Of a DNA stretch of 64,000 nt, positions 1-10,971 are shown one piece after another. The notes beneath the pieces were generated by a model. The model did no database searches. It was given only the letters and a program-made list of their open reading frames with translations, and was not told the origin of the DNA. Made by a program: the position numbers and the translations under genes. Position 1 is the first letter of the stretch. Every line of letters begins with the position of its first letter. Source of the stretch: Artemisia argyi (Eukaryota; Streptophyta; Magnoliopsida; Asterales; Asteraceae); contig CM060680.1 of NCBI GenBank assembly GCA_030686995.1, forward strand, positions 82,326,060 through 82,390,059. Reading direction: 5' to 3'.

Positions 1-237
1 ATATATATATACATAAGCTAAGCATGCAAGCAAATATATGGATTAAGTGATAAATCATGCAATCATAAGCATATATAGAACATAATTAAGCAAGTTATCA
101 GCCTAGTCAAGTAACCAAACAATCATCCAAAAGACATCCAAGTACTTCCGAATATAATTCGGACAAATAGCCCAAAAAAAATCCACGATCAAGAGACATA
201 AAAATAAATATTGTTCAACAAGCATAAGCTAAACACA
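1..237. other. Flank downstream of element A accessory ORF, no gene
   Basis: A-rich sequence beginning with a short AT microsatellite. Nothing coding is visible on either strand. Because element A reads leftward, this should be its 3' untranslated region or the approach to a 3' LTR lying outside the window; I could not find a copy of the 5' LTR edge here. Confidence 0.4.
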
Positions 238-1437
238 TCATCTCCTTTTCTTCCCGAAGATACCCTTCAAAGTCATCACAATAGATTTGAAGCCACCTCT
301 AACTTCTTCATGCAAACTCTTTTGTCGTCTAAGCATCTCGGTTGTTCGTTCATGAAGTACTTCTTCGTTTTGATCACTAGGAGATGGGGTTGAATACTCG
401 GGATAGTCGAGATCCTCTAGATTATCAACGAACTCGGAAAACGAAGGGGTACTAGCATCATGGATGTTTTCCTCCTCATCGTCATCGTCTTGTCGAGAAG
501 ATGAACCGTGAAAGCTATGACGACGAGATTTTCCCTTGTCACTTCGAGTTCGTCGAGCTTGTTTTAGAGCGAGAGGACGTAAGGTGGGATAGATGGACTC
601 ATAGATGCTATTGTCAAGATCGGGGTAGTACTCGATAACATGACGATAGAGACGAGTAAGAAACATTCCATATGGAAGATTGGCTTTGGGAGTTTTTCTA
701 GCACACTCAATCCGTTTGATAAAGAAGTAGGCCAAATTGTATGGCTTTTTGACAGCGATACAATACAACATGTGAGCAAGGCACGCCGGGAGATGGTCCC
801 GGTGACCTCCAGTACCAAACGCATTCTCACGAATGAGTTCTTCCCAACGCTTCATGTGGAGGTCTAATTCTTTGAGTAGAAGTTGGTATGAAGAGATTTG
901 GACGTTTTTGGATTTTATTTTTCGGGTTGTAGTGGTATGCTCCACACCAAGGACTTGACGAATTTCGTAAGGATGAGGAAGTTCTGAGAGATAAGGACCA
1001 AAGGTTGGTCGACAACGATGTAGAGATTCGAGGTCCCACTCGTTTGTGAAAATGGCTTGACCTCTAAAAGGAATTTGGAGGATTTGACCAAATTGTTCGA
1101 GAGTTAAGGTGATAAATTCATTTTGGATCATGAAGGAGATGGTGATGGCACCAAGATCATTGGTTTGAACGGTGACTTGGCTATAGAAATCCACTATGAA
1201 ACAAGGAACGATGGGTTCATTGATTTCAAATAGGCAATTGAAGTTGATACTTGTAAACAAGCGATTAATGTAGTCGGATTGAGCAAAAGCTAGATCTACT
1301 ACACGTCCCTCATGAACGTTTCTATCTTCAATTTGTCGATATATACGTCCAATGGAAGGAGATGTAGTAGGGAGTTAGGAAACTTTAGGAATGTAGTTTT
1401 TAGTGTGGGAAAGATCTTTGGTAGTCGCTTTTGGCAT
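238..1437 (-). pseudogene. Retrotransposon accessory ORF, plant transposon protein-like, one internal stop
   Basis: An open frame of 400 codons on the minus strand. An ATG at 1437-1435 begins a short basic leader; a single in-frame TAA at 1377-1375 interrupts it after 20 codons, and the frame is then open to the stop at 238. The longer uninterrupted part is usually called from a TTG at 1260, but conserved-looking protein continues upstream (for example the short string HEGRVVDLAFAQ), so the start at 1437 is preferred. The N-terminal two thirds resemble the plant transposon-associated proteins of unknown function that are abundant in daisy-family genomes (hydrophobic and aromatic rich, with NDLGAI and GQAIF strings). 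The C-terminal third is low complexity: an Arg/Lys/Ser-rich stretch, an acidic DDDDEEE run, then a basic GKKRR end. It lies downstream of the Copia-type gag at 5851-4032 with no pol between. Function unknown; family identity is my recognition, not a search. Confidence 0.6.
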
Positions 1438-1936
1438 TTTCACCTAAACACAACAACAATACAAAAGACCAAAATAAATATAAAGAAGAATAAAATTATA
1501 TATATTTTTAAGACTTATGTTGGAACATAAATATACTTCAACTCTAAGACGATAATCCTAAGAAGTAGTTTACCATGTTCATTTTTTTTTTTAAATTTTA
1601 ACTTATTCTAGATATATTTTATGATGTTTAGCAAGTAGTTATGGAAAAATCCAAACGCCCTTTTAAACATCTAAATATATCATGAAATTTGCTAGATTAA
1701 CTTTAGGTTGTATAACTAGCCATTTCTTACGAGTTTCTTATGCATGTGATTTGTTTTCAAAAAGGATGGTTTATGTTTTGACTCAAAAATGTCATATTTA
1801 GTACTAAACCAAACGCTTCCTTAACTAGCCACTTACACTACTAGTATGTCGATATATATATGAATTATATATCTTGACAAGTCCGAATTACAAGTTTTAG
1901 GTTTATAATCTTAACAAAAAAATTACAACGACTTAA

Positions 1937-2411
1937 TTTCGACATTGTTTGGACATAATCCAAACACCTTATAATTGTTTACACAAATATTTTTACTTGG
2001 TCGAAAAATATAGTTTCATGTTTTACAAGTTACAAAAACATAGTATGATTAGTTTTAACAAGTTTTTATAGCATTATTCAACAATGTGTTTACCAAAAAT
2101 TTTGAAAAGGAGTGTATGAAATTTTTCAAAAATTTTCGACACGAGGATTTGTAATTATTAGTTTCTAGCGTTAATTAAGCATCCTAATCCTAAGGGAAGC
2201 ATTTAGTTATGGAAGTTTTTGACCCAATTTGAAAGAAATTATGAATTTGAAAAAAAATATATTAAAACATGCATAATCTTGAGTTTGATCAAATTGGATG
2301 AAATTAGATGAAATGTGTTATGAAAAACTTACTATATGTAATGGTGATTGTGTTAGATGAATTTGCCCTTTGCGAAATAACCCAAATTAAGTGAATCAGA
2401 GGTTTTTTTTT

Positions 2412-2448
<37 letters not shown>

Positions 2449-2466
2449 GGGGGGGGGGGGGGGGGG
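1937..2466. repeat. Tandem duplication, copy 1 (ends in poly-T/poly-G)
   Basis: About 530 bp starting at TTTCGACATTG and ending in a T run of about 45 followed by a G run of about 18. The next 526 bp repeat the same sequence with no difference I can see other than the lengths of the two homopolymers. Confidence 0.85.
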
Positions 2467-2941
2467 TTTCGACATTGTTTGGACATAATCCAAACACCTT
2501 ATAATTGTTTACACAAATATTTTTACTTGGTCGAAAAATATAGTTTCATGTTTTACAAGTTACAAAAACATAGTATGATTAGTTTTAACAAGTTTTTATA
2601 GCATTATTCAACAATGTGTTTACCAAAAATTTTGAAAAGGAGTGTATGAAATTTTTCAAAAATTTTCGACACGAGGATTTGTAATTATTAGTTTCTAGCG
2701 TTAATTAAGCATCCTAATCCTAAGGGAAGCATTTAGTTATGGAAGTTTTTGACCCAATTTGAAAGAAATTATGAATTTGAAAAAAAATATATTAAAACAT
2801 GCATAATCTTGAGTTTGATCAAATTGGATGAAATTAGATGAAATGTGTTATGAAAAACTTACTATATGTAATGGTGATTGTGTTAGATGAATTTGCCCTT
2901 TGCGAAATAACCCAAATTAAGTGAATCAGAGGTTTTTTTTT

Positions 2942-2975
<34 letters not shown>

Positions 2976-2992
2976 GGGGGGGGGGGGGGGGG
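2467..2992. repeat. Tandem duplication, copy 2 (ends in poly-T/poly-G)
   Basis: Second copy of the unit at 1937-2466, directly abutting its G run. Homopolymer lengths are slightly shorter. The near-perfect identity implies a recent duplication or an assembly or sequencing artefact at the T/G homopolymer junction. Confidence 0.85.
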
Positions 2993-3078
2993 TGTTTAGA
3001 ATTCGTCACAGCAGCAGCAAATGGAAGAGGTGTTTGGCAAAAGAAACAAGAGGAAAAAACGGGTTGGGACTATCAGAT

Positions 3079-3153
3079 GGCCGGCCCCCTTAAACATTAA
3101 GGGGGCCGCCCTTCATTTGGCTGCCGGTCCCCTTAAACATTAAGGGGGCCGCC
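3079..3153. repeat. Two GC-rich palindromes (CCCCTTAA/TTAAGGGG)
   Basis: Two copies, about 44 bp apart, of a hairpin-forming unit: GGCCGG(C/T), CCCCTTAA, a 3-4 bp loop, TTAAGGGG, GCCGCCC. They stand out sharply from the AT-rich surroundings. The same unit occurs twice more in the 5' LTR of this element at 6757-6810. Confidence 0.8.
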
Positions 3154-3199
3154 CTCCAAAATTTTGATTTTTCGTGTTTTGGTTTCTGGAAAGAACAAG

Positions 3200-3202
<3 letters not shown>

Positions 3203-3260
<58 letters not shown>
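3203..3260. repeat. (AT)n microsatellite
   Basis: About 58 bp of uninterrupted AT dinucleotides. Confidence 0.9.
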
Positions 3261-3264
<4 letters not shown>

Positions 3265-3414
3265 TTTATATTTAATCAAAAATACGTTGGAGAGTATTCG
3301 CACGAAAGGAATTACTTGACACTTTTACTTGACATTTCGTCAATTAAGATTTCTTGATCATTTCGGATGAAATTTATCAAGTTGTCAAGTGGACGAGAGA
3401 GTTGTGGAAGGTTC

Positions 3415-3518
<104 letters not shown>

Positions 3519-3777
3519 GTATATAGTATGGGCTTTTAAGACGAGAATATAGGAAGGAGACGTATGCAACGGAAGCCGGGAGTTTGTTTTATCCATAGAT
3601 TTTTCGACTCATCTCTCTACATCAGCATGAGTGTCGTTGAACATTGAAGTTCAAAATGGCAAATTGGGGGGGGGGGGGGGAAGAAAAGGTTCGTAAACGA
3701 ACAATTTCTAGTTCTAAAAAATCAACAAATGAATTTTCTAGGTTATAAGATCCTAGATATAGCTAAGTATATAAGAT

Positions 3778-3779
<2 letters not shown>

Positions 3780-3838
<59 letters not shown>
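3780..3838. repeat. (AT)n microsatellite
   Basis: About 59 bp of AT dinucleotides, 190 bp downstream of the end of the gag remnant. Confidence 0.9.
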
Positions 3839-3845
<7 letters not shown>

Positions 3846-4031
3846 AGAGGAGATAATAAGCCAAACAAAATCACATAAAAACTAGAGACTAAACTAAGCA
3901 TGCATTTATTGACAAGGAAATAAAAGGAAATGTGTACCTTTCGTCTTCAATGCGTTTATCTTCAAAGTCTTCAAGGAATAGTACGAACAAGAGGTGACAA
4001 CAAAAATTTCCATGTTTGAATGGCGAATTTT

Positions 4032-5851
4032 CTACGTTGGTCCCCATTGTCTCATTTGACCAAAGTTATTTGATCCGAACATGTTTTCTATTTGACTTGG
4101 GTGCATATATGGTGGAAACATTCCCCACGGATTGAAGTTCCACATTTGTTGATTATTGTTAAAGTTTCGTCTATTTTGGTTTACTCTTGGTTGAGGTGTT
4201 TTATGTCTAGGGTAAGAATTGTTTGGTTTCCTAGGTGGTGGAGTTTTAGATCTTGTTTTAGGTTTAGACGATCCTACCTCGGTTTTTAAAGCTGGTTTAT
4301 AAAACGGTTTTATTTCTTCATTACTAGCAAGAGGTATTTTCTTATCATTTATGAGCATATACTTAGTATTAGATTTTGAGGGTTTTAGTTCCTTGAGTTC
4401 ACTTTCAAATTTAACATTTTTAACTTCACTTGTTGAAGCTTCGGTTGAGTTAAATCCTAAACCGGTTTTATCTCCGGATACTCTTTGAATACTTATAATT
4501 TTACTAAGTGAGTTACTACTATTTTTAAATTTATCAAGTTTGCAAATTTCTTCCCTGAGTTTATCGTTTTCACTTTTAAGCTCTTGACATGATTTACATT
4601 CTTCAAAAATTTCTGTACCCTTTTCAAGTTGATGTATTTTAATTTTTAGTTCTAGTACTTCATTTTCTAATTGGTTTTTTATATATTTTAGTGATTTGTT
4701 TTTAGCCATTACTTGTTGTCCTAGTTTGCATAATCTATTGTATTCACTATCTAAATCTTTTTCATCTAATGATAAATTTTCATCACTAAAGTATTCGGTT
4801 TCGGAACGTACCTCACTTGATGCCTTTTCCATGAGACACTTTTCTTCCTTTGTTGTTTCCTTCTCATCTTTATCGCTATCACTCCAAGCTCCTCCAACAA
4901 ATGCTCTTTGATTTTGATCTCTTGTCATCATTGGACATTTTCCAATGAGGTGATTCGGATCACCACACTTGAAACACTTTCTCTCATTCTTGCTATACTT
5001 GTCATCATTATTCTTTTGAGGTGCTCTCCTTTCATCGTGTGGTTGTCTAACGAATCTTCCTCGCCTTTTGAAGAATTTCTTGAAATCTCTTACGGACATG
5101 TTTCGGAAGATGAGCTATCTTCGTTGTTGGATTCCTTTCTAGCTTTCAAGGCGATTGACTTGCTTTGCTCTCGTTTTCCTTTAACCATTTCGGAGTCCTT
5201 CTTTATAATTGCTTCGTAGACTTTCAAATTTCCAATTAATTCATCAAGTTGCAACGTTGACAAATTCTTTGATTCTTCAATAGCCGTCACTTTAGCTCGC
5301 CATTTTGGGTGAAGAGCCCTAAGAAACTTCCTAACAAAATTCTTACTAGAAAAATTCTCATCAAGTGCTTTTAAACTTGTGATGATAGTGTTAAATCTAG
5401 CGAAAGCATTATCAATTGATTCCTCTTCCGGAATTGTGAATTGCTCATATTGTTGAACAAATAGATCTATTTTATTATCTTTGACTTGATTATTACCTTG
5501 GTGAGTTATTAATAAAGAATTCCAAATTTCTTTTGCGGTTTCACACATAAAGATCCTTTCGTACTCTTTACGTGGTAGTGCATTATAAATAACCATTTTT
5601 GCTTCATTATTTTTAGCAAGTTTTCTCTTTAAATCATCATTTTGTTTTTCAAAAGGTACGATTTCATCTTTCTTTGTTTCGGGGTTATTTTGAATAGGTA
5701 AAAAATCACCATTGGTAATAACATGCCAAAGATCTAGATCTTTTGATTTCACATAAGTTTCGAATCGATTTTTCAAATATAAAAATCCATCACTTTCAAA
5801 TAGTGGTGGTCTTTGCATAGATTGCCTTTCTAAATATTTTTCAGATTCCAT
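4032..5851 (-). pseudogene. gag: Copia-type gag of element A, frameshifted, no pol follows
   Basis: Retrotransposon capsid/nucleocapsid protein, which would form virus-like particles and bind element RNA. The first 253 codons (5851-5090) start at ATG 5851-5849 and hold the alpha-helical UBN2/gag-polypeptide domain of Copia elements (strings such as AKEIWNSLL and the LRALHPKWR region). A one-base shift near 5090-5099 moves the frame; from 5099 the protein continues with a basic segment ([11 protein letters not shown]), one CX2CX4HX4C zinc knuckle ([14 protein letters not shown]), then a long Lys/Glu-rich coiled-coil-like region and an Asn/Pro/Arg-rich tail. It terminates at 4032 with no protease or integrase motif after it. 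The PBS is only about 50 bp upstream, consistent with a Copia 5' end. The frameshift makes this copy defective unless it reflects a sequencing indel. Confidence 0.85.
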
Positions 5852-5903
5852 AGATTGTTACAAGTTTTAAAATACAATATATTTTAAAGATCTTGCAAGA
5901 CGT

Positions 5904-5917
5904 GGCTCCTGATACCA
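5904..5917 (-). other. Primer binding site of element A
   Basis: On the minus strand this reads TGGTATCAGGAGCC, complementary to the 3' end of initiator methionine tRNA apart from minor changes. It lies 2 bp inside the LTR edge at 5920, the expected spacing, and so fixes the element's orientation as leftward. Confidence 0.8.
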
Positions 5918-6310
5918 ATTGTGGAAAACTAGAAGGGGGGGGGGGGTGTTGAATAGTTTTATGTCCGTTTTATAATTTATAAAAACAAGTTTGTTTTAAA
6001 AACTTCGATTCTAGTTTATGTGATCTCAATACTTGCACTATATGAACAATTATATAGTAACTAACTAACTAAGCTAATATTGTATAAGTAAATAAGTAAG
6101 TAATGAAAAGAGTTGGAAAGATGAAACCACAACACAAGGATTTATAGTTGTTTGGCTACAAGGTCACCTTCCTTGTTCCTACTCCACTCCCCGAGTCACC
6201 TACTTGAGAGTTTTCTTCACTATGTCAACAAACTCCCTTATGGCGGAGAAAACCTTACACACCAATGTACACACCACAACTTTGTCACAACTTAATCACA
6301 ACTTTTACAC

Positions 6311-6405
6311 AACTTCTTCACACCAATCTACTTCACACCTATCTTCTTCACACCAATCTTCTTCACACCAATCTACTTCACACCTATCTTCTTCACAACA
6401 ACACT
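6311..6405. repeat. 15-bp minisatellite (CTTCACACCAATCTA)
   Basis: About six imperfect direct copies of a 15-bp unit inside the R/U5 part of the element A LTR. It generates Ser/Thr/His-rich spurious ORFs. Confidence 0.8.
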
Positions 6406-6712
6406 ACTTCACTATTAATTAACTTCTTCTCCCTACACAACTTCTATTTCTTCTAAACTAATTATTACAAGCACAACACAAGTTCACAAATAATATACAC
6501 ACTATGCACAACTACTCTTCAATACTTCTTGAACTTAGTTGTAGAAGGAGTGTTTTTCTTTTGCACTTTGGATGAGGATGGATGAGAAAGGATTGAATCA
6601 CTTGAAACAAGGATTAGTATTCTAATGATCAAAGGGTTTTGGAAGATGTTTAGAGAGTTTAGATCTGAAATTTTCGTGCAAAAGGTGGGGAAAAATTCCA
6701 GGTTTAAGGTGG

Positions 6713-6722
6713 TATTTATAGG
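6713..6722 (-). promoter_or_regulatory. TATA box of element A LTR
   Basis: Minus strand CCTATAAATACC region. It is followed downstream on that strand by a transcribed-type leader and preceded by GC palindromes at 6757-6810. Position within the LTR fits a U3/R promoter. Confidence 0.55.
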
Positions 6723-6756
6723 AGAAAAATTCTGACAGATTCTGACACAGGAGCCT

Positions 6757-6810
6757 GGCCGGTCCCCTTAATTTTAAGGGGACCGCCCCTTATAATTAAG
6801 GGGGCCGCCC
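6757..6810. repeat. GC palindromes in U3 of element A
   Basis: One full palindrome (GGCCGGTCCCCTTAA paired with TTAAGGGGACCGCCC) and one half unit (AATTAAGGGGGCCGCCC). They match the pair at 3079-3153 and sit immediately upstream of the LTR TATA box. Confidence 0.75.
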
Positions 6811-7100
6811 AGCTGTAACGGCTAGAAAACTTGTCATTTAGTGGGGAAAGTTTATTTGGTGAAAAATTAACTGATTTTGGTTAAAAATTTGAATTCATAT
6901 ATTAAGTATGATTAAAACATTTTTCTTTATTACCAAAATTGTTTTTCAAAAATATATAATATGTTTATATAATTAAATAAACTTTGTATTAATTAATTTA
7001 AATACCCCTTTGATCATGAGATGTATTAAGCACTTGTTTATTCATACCTTAGTGATTAAATCGGATAAATTGCTATAAACTAGCTTAATACTTGTTTACG

Positions 7101-7850
7101 TAATAATCTTACGTTTGATGATTTTACATTTTTTGATCGTCAAAACATAGAGATATCGAAAAATATAAATAACGTTTTTATGCATTATTTATGTCAACAT
7201 AATAGACTCATTTTACATAACTATTTAACTTATTTAATCGACGGATTAAATGAGACCTATTTAGTTATATAAAAAGGGTTTATTATCGGGTGTTGTATCC
7301 TACGACGCCTTTAGGTTGTGGTAGGAGTGCGGGATAGTAAGCTACTAAATATTCTGTGAGATTTACGGAATTGACGAATTTGGTAAGTTTGATGATATAT
7401 TTAGGAAACTTATTAGACTCTAAAACTTACCATATAGTAATCTACGTGCAATGTGATTTAGGACTTGGTATGATTTTGGAATAATTTATTAGGTAAATAA
7501 GTTGTGGAGGATTAGCGAGTTGACGAACTTGATAAACTTCGACGATTTATTTAAGTAATATATTGGGCCAACATTAGACCTGTAGATCATTATTATTTCT
7601 TTTGATGTGTTTCTTGGCTTGTGTTGAGTCGACCTTCCACCCATATGGATACCAAACGCCAAACCAAATATGAGAAATGGATTTTGGAAAATAAAAAGAA
7701 ATACGTTCGGGATTGGGAATATTTGATTTTGAGGAATTGATTCTGAGAAGAGTTTATGTTGTTAGGATGTGCCGAGTCTGTAGTTGCCGTCTTTTGAGTT
7801 GCCATACTTCTTTATTCTACCGGTTTTTGAGCTAATATCTGGACTTGAGG
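7101..7850. other. Unassigned AT-rich sequence
   Basis: No coding sequence or recognised repeat. It may hold the outer part of the element A LTR and/or the left part of the Tekay 5' LTR, but it does not resemble the left 1.8 kb of the Tekay 3' LTR (15656-17468), so I leave it unassigned. Confidence 0.3.
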
Positions 7851-8520
7851 TGAGTCATAGCCCCACTTTTACTTTTGAATATTGTTTTTAATACTCGGGG
7901 TGAGAAACGTGCAAATTGTTTTATGTGGACTATTATTGCTGTTTATTTAAAACTTGCTTTGCTTATAGAACTAGGTAGGTTGTAGCGCATGTCGTATCCT
8001 TACGAATGCAAGAACATGTCGTATCCTTACGAATGTTGGGCATGTCGCATCCTTGCGAATGCATATTGATTTGAATGGTTTTGGACTATAGTGTGCACCT
8101 ATAGGTTTGGTTTAGTGATTCGAGGCTTAGTCTAGCTAGCAAGAGTTTTACGTATATGTCCACTTGACTGAATTAAGAATTTAAACCTATGATCTCACCA
8201 GCGAAAGCTGACTTTTAGTGCGTTTTCTCAGGTAATTAAGTGATGACTTGGGATGCTTGGGTTTGGAAGGCTTGGCATGGCAATCTGGTTAAAGGATCTA
8301 TTTTTGAACTCTGATATATTATTGTGGACCTATGTTTAACTTAATTTGGGCCTTACTTTGGATATTTGGGATGAATGTAAACTTTAAAACTCTGGTTGGT
8401 TTTGCTTTTACTTATGTTTTCTTTATCTCGTTTCTTTATGACTTGTGATGGATACCAATCCCCGTAGCACCCCGAAAGCTTGTTTAGTCTTCCGCTGTTC
8501 CAAATTTTGAGGGTGTTACA
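7851..8520 (+). mobile_element. 5' LTR (right 670 bp) of Tekay chromovirus copy 1
   Basis: From GGACTTGAGGTGAG to the terminal GTGTTACA it matches 17469-18147, the right part of the downstream LTR, with scattered substitutions. Further left the two LTRs stop resembling each other. The PBS begins 3 bp after 8520, which defines this as the end of a 5' LTR. The three-fold CATGTCGTATCC/ACGAATG repeats inside are shared by both LTRs. Confidence 0.75.
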
Positions 8521-8523
8521 GAT

Positions 8524-8536
8524 TGGTATCAGAGCT
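8524..8536 (+). other. Primer binding site of Tekay copy 1
   Basis: TGGTATCAGAGCT, complementary to initiator methionine tRNA, 3 bp after the LTR end at 8520. Confidence 0.9.
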
Positions 8537-8909
8537 GAGGTTATATAGAACTAGGTAATAAAAACCTAAACTATAACCGATTTTTATAAAAAACGATCCT
8601 CGACCAGCGCCCACCAGCCCGCCAAGCCGAAGCATCTTAGATTATGATTGAGGTATTATGAGATAATGATATGATATGAGATTTTGAGATGATTTGGGAA
8701 TTATGAATATGTTGATTATATGATATGATGGTGTTTGGAAAGTTTTATGATTTACTTGTTTTAGAAATATTTTAGTAATGCGGTATTTGAAAAATCTTTT
8801 CTTAAAATGATATGATTGAACTTATATGATGATTTTAGTACGATGTTTGAGTTTCGCGGTTTAGTTGTTTTGAAATACTTACACCTACCCTACGCCGTTG
8901 TCACAGACC

Positions 8910-9974
8910 ATGGCCTCCTATTTTTTTGATGTTACTGAGGATGTTCTTGCTGGCCCACACCGCCCATCACAGATCACTATGGCTCCTGATAATCCTTACA
9001 TAATGGCCATGCATTCAGCTACTTCATCACTGACAGCAGTTTCTCCTGCACCACCAGCTTCACCTACTTCCCAAGGACCCTCATCTTCTTTGGGGCTTCC
9101 TGGTACTTCGAGACAGCTCACACTTCACCAGGCTTTAGCTCGTGTGGCTCCACGTTTCGCCCACCGAGCTACGATACGTATGTCTGTGCGCCCTTCATCA
9201 CCACCCATGCACTTTGATGCTCATGCTCTTCTGTCAGATGCACCACCTACATCATTTCATCGTCGTCCCAGATCACCTACCCTATCACCTCACGGTTCAC
9301 CTGTTCGGAGGCGATGATTGATGGAGTACCCCTCGGATGAGGAGGAGGAGTACGAGGGTGAGGAGGAGGCTGATGACCCTCAGGAGAGTGAGCAGAGGGA
9401 TGATGACCCACAGGAGGGTGAGGAGGAGGATGATCCTCAGGAGGAGGAGATGCCTGATGATGATGGTTTGCCAGCTCACAGCCCAACACATTCAGCTCAT
9501 ACTGCAGAGCCCGATTCATCGATACATCAGCTAGAGCCTGTTTCACCTGATCATCCGTTTTTACTCGATTCTCCACCTGGCAGTCCCGTAGCATCGGACG
9601 CGCCATCTGAGATATCTGATGAGCCTGTGGATCTTGGTGAGGCTGGTAGGATTTGGGCTCGGCTTACGTCACAGGGCGAGAGGGTCTCGCAGTTGGCAGA
9701 TCGACTTGAGATGGTTATTGCTGAGTTTATTGGTGAGTTGAGGGTTGACATGGCTACATTTGTGGGCAGGACTACAGCTATTAGGAGAGGTATGATGGAG
9801 GTGCATGAGCAGATGGAGAGTCTGCAGAAAGGGTTCATCATGACTCGCGAGGAAGATCGCAAGCTATGGCAGAGGAACACGGAGTTGGAGAAGGAGGTTG
9901 CAGACCTCAAGAGGGACAGTGATACTCATAGTCTGAGATCTGAGTTGAGGAGTCTACGCCAGCATGGTGGTTAG
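8910..9974 (+). pseudogene. Extra ORF between LTR and gag of Tekay copy 1, one internal TGA
   Basis: One reading frame of 355 codons from ATG 8910 (good context, ACCATGG) to a stop at 9972-9974, broken only by a single TGA at 9315-9317. N-terminal part: Pro/Ser/Ala/His-rich, low complexity. Middle: a strongly acidic block (runs of Asp/Glu alternating with DDPQE-like repeats). C-terminal about 110 residues: predicted helical coiled coil with heptad-like spacing (around RLEMVIAEF and LEKEVADLKRD). It has no zinc knuckle or enzyme motif. It lies where a 5' additional ORF has been reported in some plant Ty3/Gypsy lineages; I do not recognise its family. A nucleic-acid-binding or packaging role is possible but unproven. 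Confidence 0.55.
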
Positions 9975-10013
9975 ACAGTTTTGGATTATGTTGTTATGTT
10001 GCTTTCTAACTAG

Positions 10014-10021
10014 GGAGTGCT
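10014..10021. repeat. 8-bp target duplication of MITE, left
   Basis: GGAGTGCT, repeated exactly at 10649-10656. Confidence 0.95.
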
Positions 10022-10648
10022 TAGGGATGGCAATGGGCGAGAAAAAACCCACAACCCGCGGGTACCCGCCATAAATGGGTGGGTAAACGCGTCAATTTTC
10101 ACCCACGGGTGGGTCGTGGGTGAAAATCTTTACCCATCAGTGGGTGGCGGGTGGGGCATACCCATCGCGGGTAAACCCATGACACCCATTTAAAATACCC
10201 ACGGGTATATCCGTTAAAATACCCATAGGTGTACCCATAAACCCATGTTAAAATTAATTATACTAATTAAAATATTTATGATGTTGTAGGTATATATTTA
10301 ACTGTTACCACCAAGTCTAAAAAAAACACATTAATCTAAAAGTTTGTTTGAGTTTCAAGACTAAAAAGAGAGTATGAAAGATCAAATAATCAAAGTTGTA
10401 TTTGGAAAATTGATTGGTATCTTATTACACAGTTTCATAGTTAGTTTTCATATCATCGTTTTGTAATTTTGTTGCATAACACTAACCCATGGGTTTACCC
10501 ATGGGCAACAAATACCCTCGGGCAAGGGCATGGGTAGAAATTTGTACCCATTGGTGGGTGACGGGTGGGTGATGGGTGAAAAAAAAACTACTTGGGTGGG
10601 TGACGGGTTAGAGGTACCCGTGCCCATTACCCACGGGTGCCATCCCTA
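10022..10648. mobile_element. hAT-type MITE with perfect 8-bp TSD
   Basis: 627 bp bounded by terminal inverted repeats beginning TAGGGATGGCA and ending TGCCATCCCTA, flanked by exact 8-bp duplications (GGAGTGCT). TIR sequence and 8-bp TSD are diagnostic of hAT-superfamily non-autonomous elements. Both ends are packed with short CCCACGGGT/ACCCATGGG motifs in both orientations, typical of subterminal transposase-binding repeats. It contains no transposase. It is inserted between the extra ORF and gag of the chromovirus, so it is younger than that element. Confidence 0.93.
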
Positions 10649-10656
10649 GGAGTGCT
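10649..10656. repeat. 8-bp target duplication of MITE, right
   Basis: GGAGTGCT, identical to 10014-10021. Confidence 0.95.
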
Positions 10657-10971
10657 TGGTTAGAAAAGCTAGTTATCCTATATTTTGTGTATTTTAGTTG
10701 TATGTTCGTCTCGTTTGGAACGATTAGTATCCTTTATGTCTTTGGTAGTTGGAACGATGTATTGATCGCTACTTGTATGGATGACGGTTATTTTGCATGA
10801 TGCTATGTGGTTTTGGATGTTTATGGAAATTGTGTTCCTATTTGTTTGATTGATGTCTTGTGGTGTATTGTTGATATTTTATCGATGTCTTGGCTCCATC
10901 TATCCAATTCTTGTTGAACATATGATAAATACTATCGGAGACTTATAAACCTTGTATTGTGTTTCAGATTA

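Larger units (their letters stand above)
5920..7100 (-). mobile_element. 5' LTR of element A (right edge unresolved)
   Basis: The inner edge is clear: the minus strand ends in TTTTCCACA next to the PBS. It contains a C/G homopolymer close to that edge, a CTTCACACCAATCTA minisatellite, and on the minus strand a TATA box (CCTATAAATACC, 6713-6722) with GC palindromes 35-95 bp upstream of it, so the part right of about 6720 is U3 and the part left is R/U5. I could not see the outer TG boundary; 7100 is a placeholder. No second copy is present in the window. Confidence 0.55.

Noticed and set aside
2304..2486. Pro/Lys-rich 60-residue ORF
   Set aside because: Translation of the poly-T/poly-G junction on the minus strand.
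6204..6456. Ser/Thr/His/Leu-rich ORFs
   Set aside because: Translation of a 15-bp minisatellite inside an LTR.
8524..8536. tRNA gene fragments at primer binding sites
   Set aside because: Only 12-18 bases match tRNA 3' ends and each lies next to an LTR edge; these are primer sites, not genes.
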